The notes under the pieces are model-generated. The model ran no database searches. It was given only the letters and a program-made list of their open reading frames with translations, and was not told the origin of the DNA. A stretch of 64,000 nt of DNA from assembly GCA_905221605.1 (NCBI GenBank), contig CAJNDS010002803.1, positions 1 to 64,000 of the forward strand, read 5' to 3'. Shown here in pieces: positions 63,941 to 64,000 of this stretch. The DNA is from Symbiodinium natans (taxonomy: Eukaryota > Sar > Dinophyceae > Suessiales > Symbiodiniaceae). Every line of letters starts with the position of its first letter. Position 1 is the stretch's first letter. Made by a program: the position numbers and the translations under genes.

Positions 63941-64000
63941 TGCACAAAGCACGACCTTGGACTGATCCATCCTGGCCACCTGAAAGAGAATCAAGAGAAT

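Overview
The window looks like nuclear DNA of a dinoflagellate, probably a Symbiodiniaceae-like or related genome. The reasons are long repeat-rich stretches with few host genes, Ty1/copia and tyrosine-recombinase retroelements of the style common in those genomes, introns with GC-AG (and probably GA-AG) ends, tandemly repeated host genes, TTTAGGG-type telomeric repeats, and two partial matches to the dinoflagellate spliced-leader 3' end. No rRNA, tRNA, CRISPR array or bacterial-style operon was found.

Layout. 1-8.2 kb: two near-identical ~2.8-kb repeat units flanking a diverged unit, studded with a short GGCCTCGC...GCTGAGGG hairpin repeat. 8.2-14.8 kb: mostly non-genic DNA with a diverged 0.7-kb duplication, TGA/ATG microsatellites, other direct repeats and a broken minus-strand coding fragment. 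14.8-22.7 kb: a decayed Ty1/copia retroelement whose gag-protease part points left while integrase-RT-RNase H points right, followed by two local satellites and a membrane-anchored 3' ORF remnant. 23.3-24 kb: a C-rich simple repeat. 24.1-27.5 kb: a decayed non-LTR (LINE) element on the minus strand. 27.5-32.5 kb: no firm gene.

32.5-41.9 kb holds the main discovery candidate: a nearly intact tyrosine-recombinase retrotransposon bounded by Ngaro/VIPER-type split direct repeats (A1-ORFs-B1-A2-B2). It carries, in order, a small coiled-coil ORF, a tyrosine recombinase, a CCCH-type Gag, and a long Pol. The Pol joins a C5-cytosine-methyltransferase-like domain, a 2-oxoglutarate/Fe(II)-dioxygenase-like domain, RT and RNase H. 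Gag and Pol are in one frame and separated by a single UGA.

42-47.3 kb: simple repeats, an inverted pair of minisatellite arrays, a 10-bp repeat and a 30-bp repeat. 47.3-54.9 kb: three tandem copies of a gene with an ILEI/FAM3-type domain, the second interrupted by two opposed telomeric-repeat patches. 57.6 kb to the right edge: a multi-exon gene on the + strand encoding a possible SGNH-like domain, a Cys-rich linker, an acyltransferase-3 membrane domain and a propeller-like C-terminal region. It runs off the window.

The mobile elements do not appear to cooperate with the host genes. The YR element looks recent (one mismatch between its A repeats), whereas the copia and LINE copies are old and broken.
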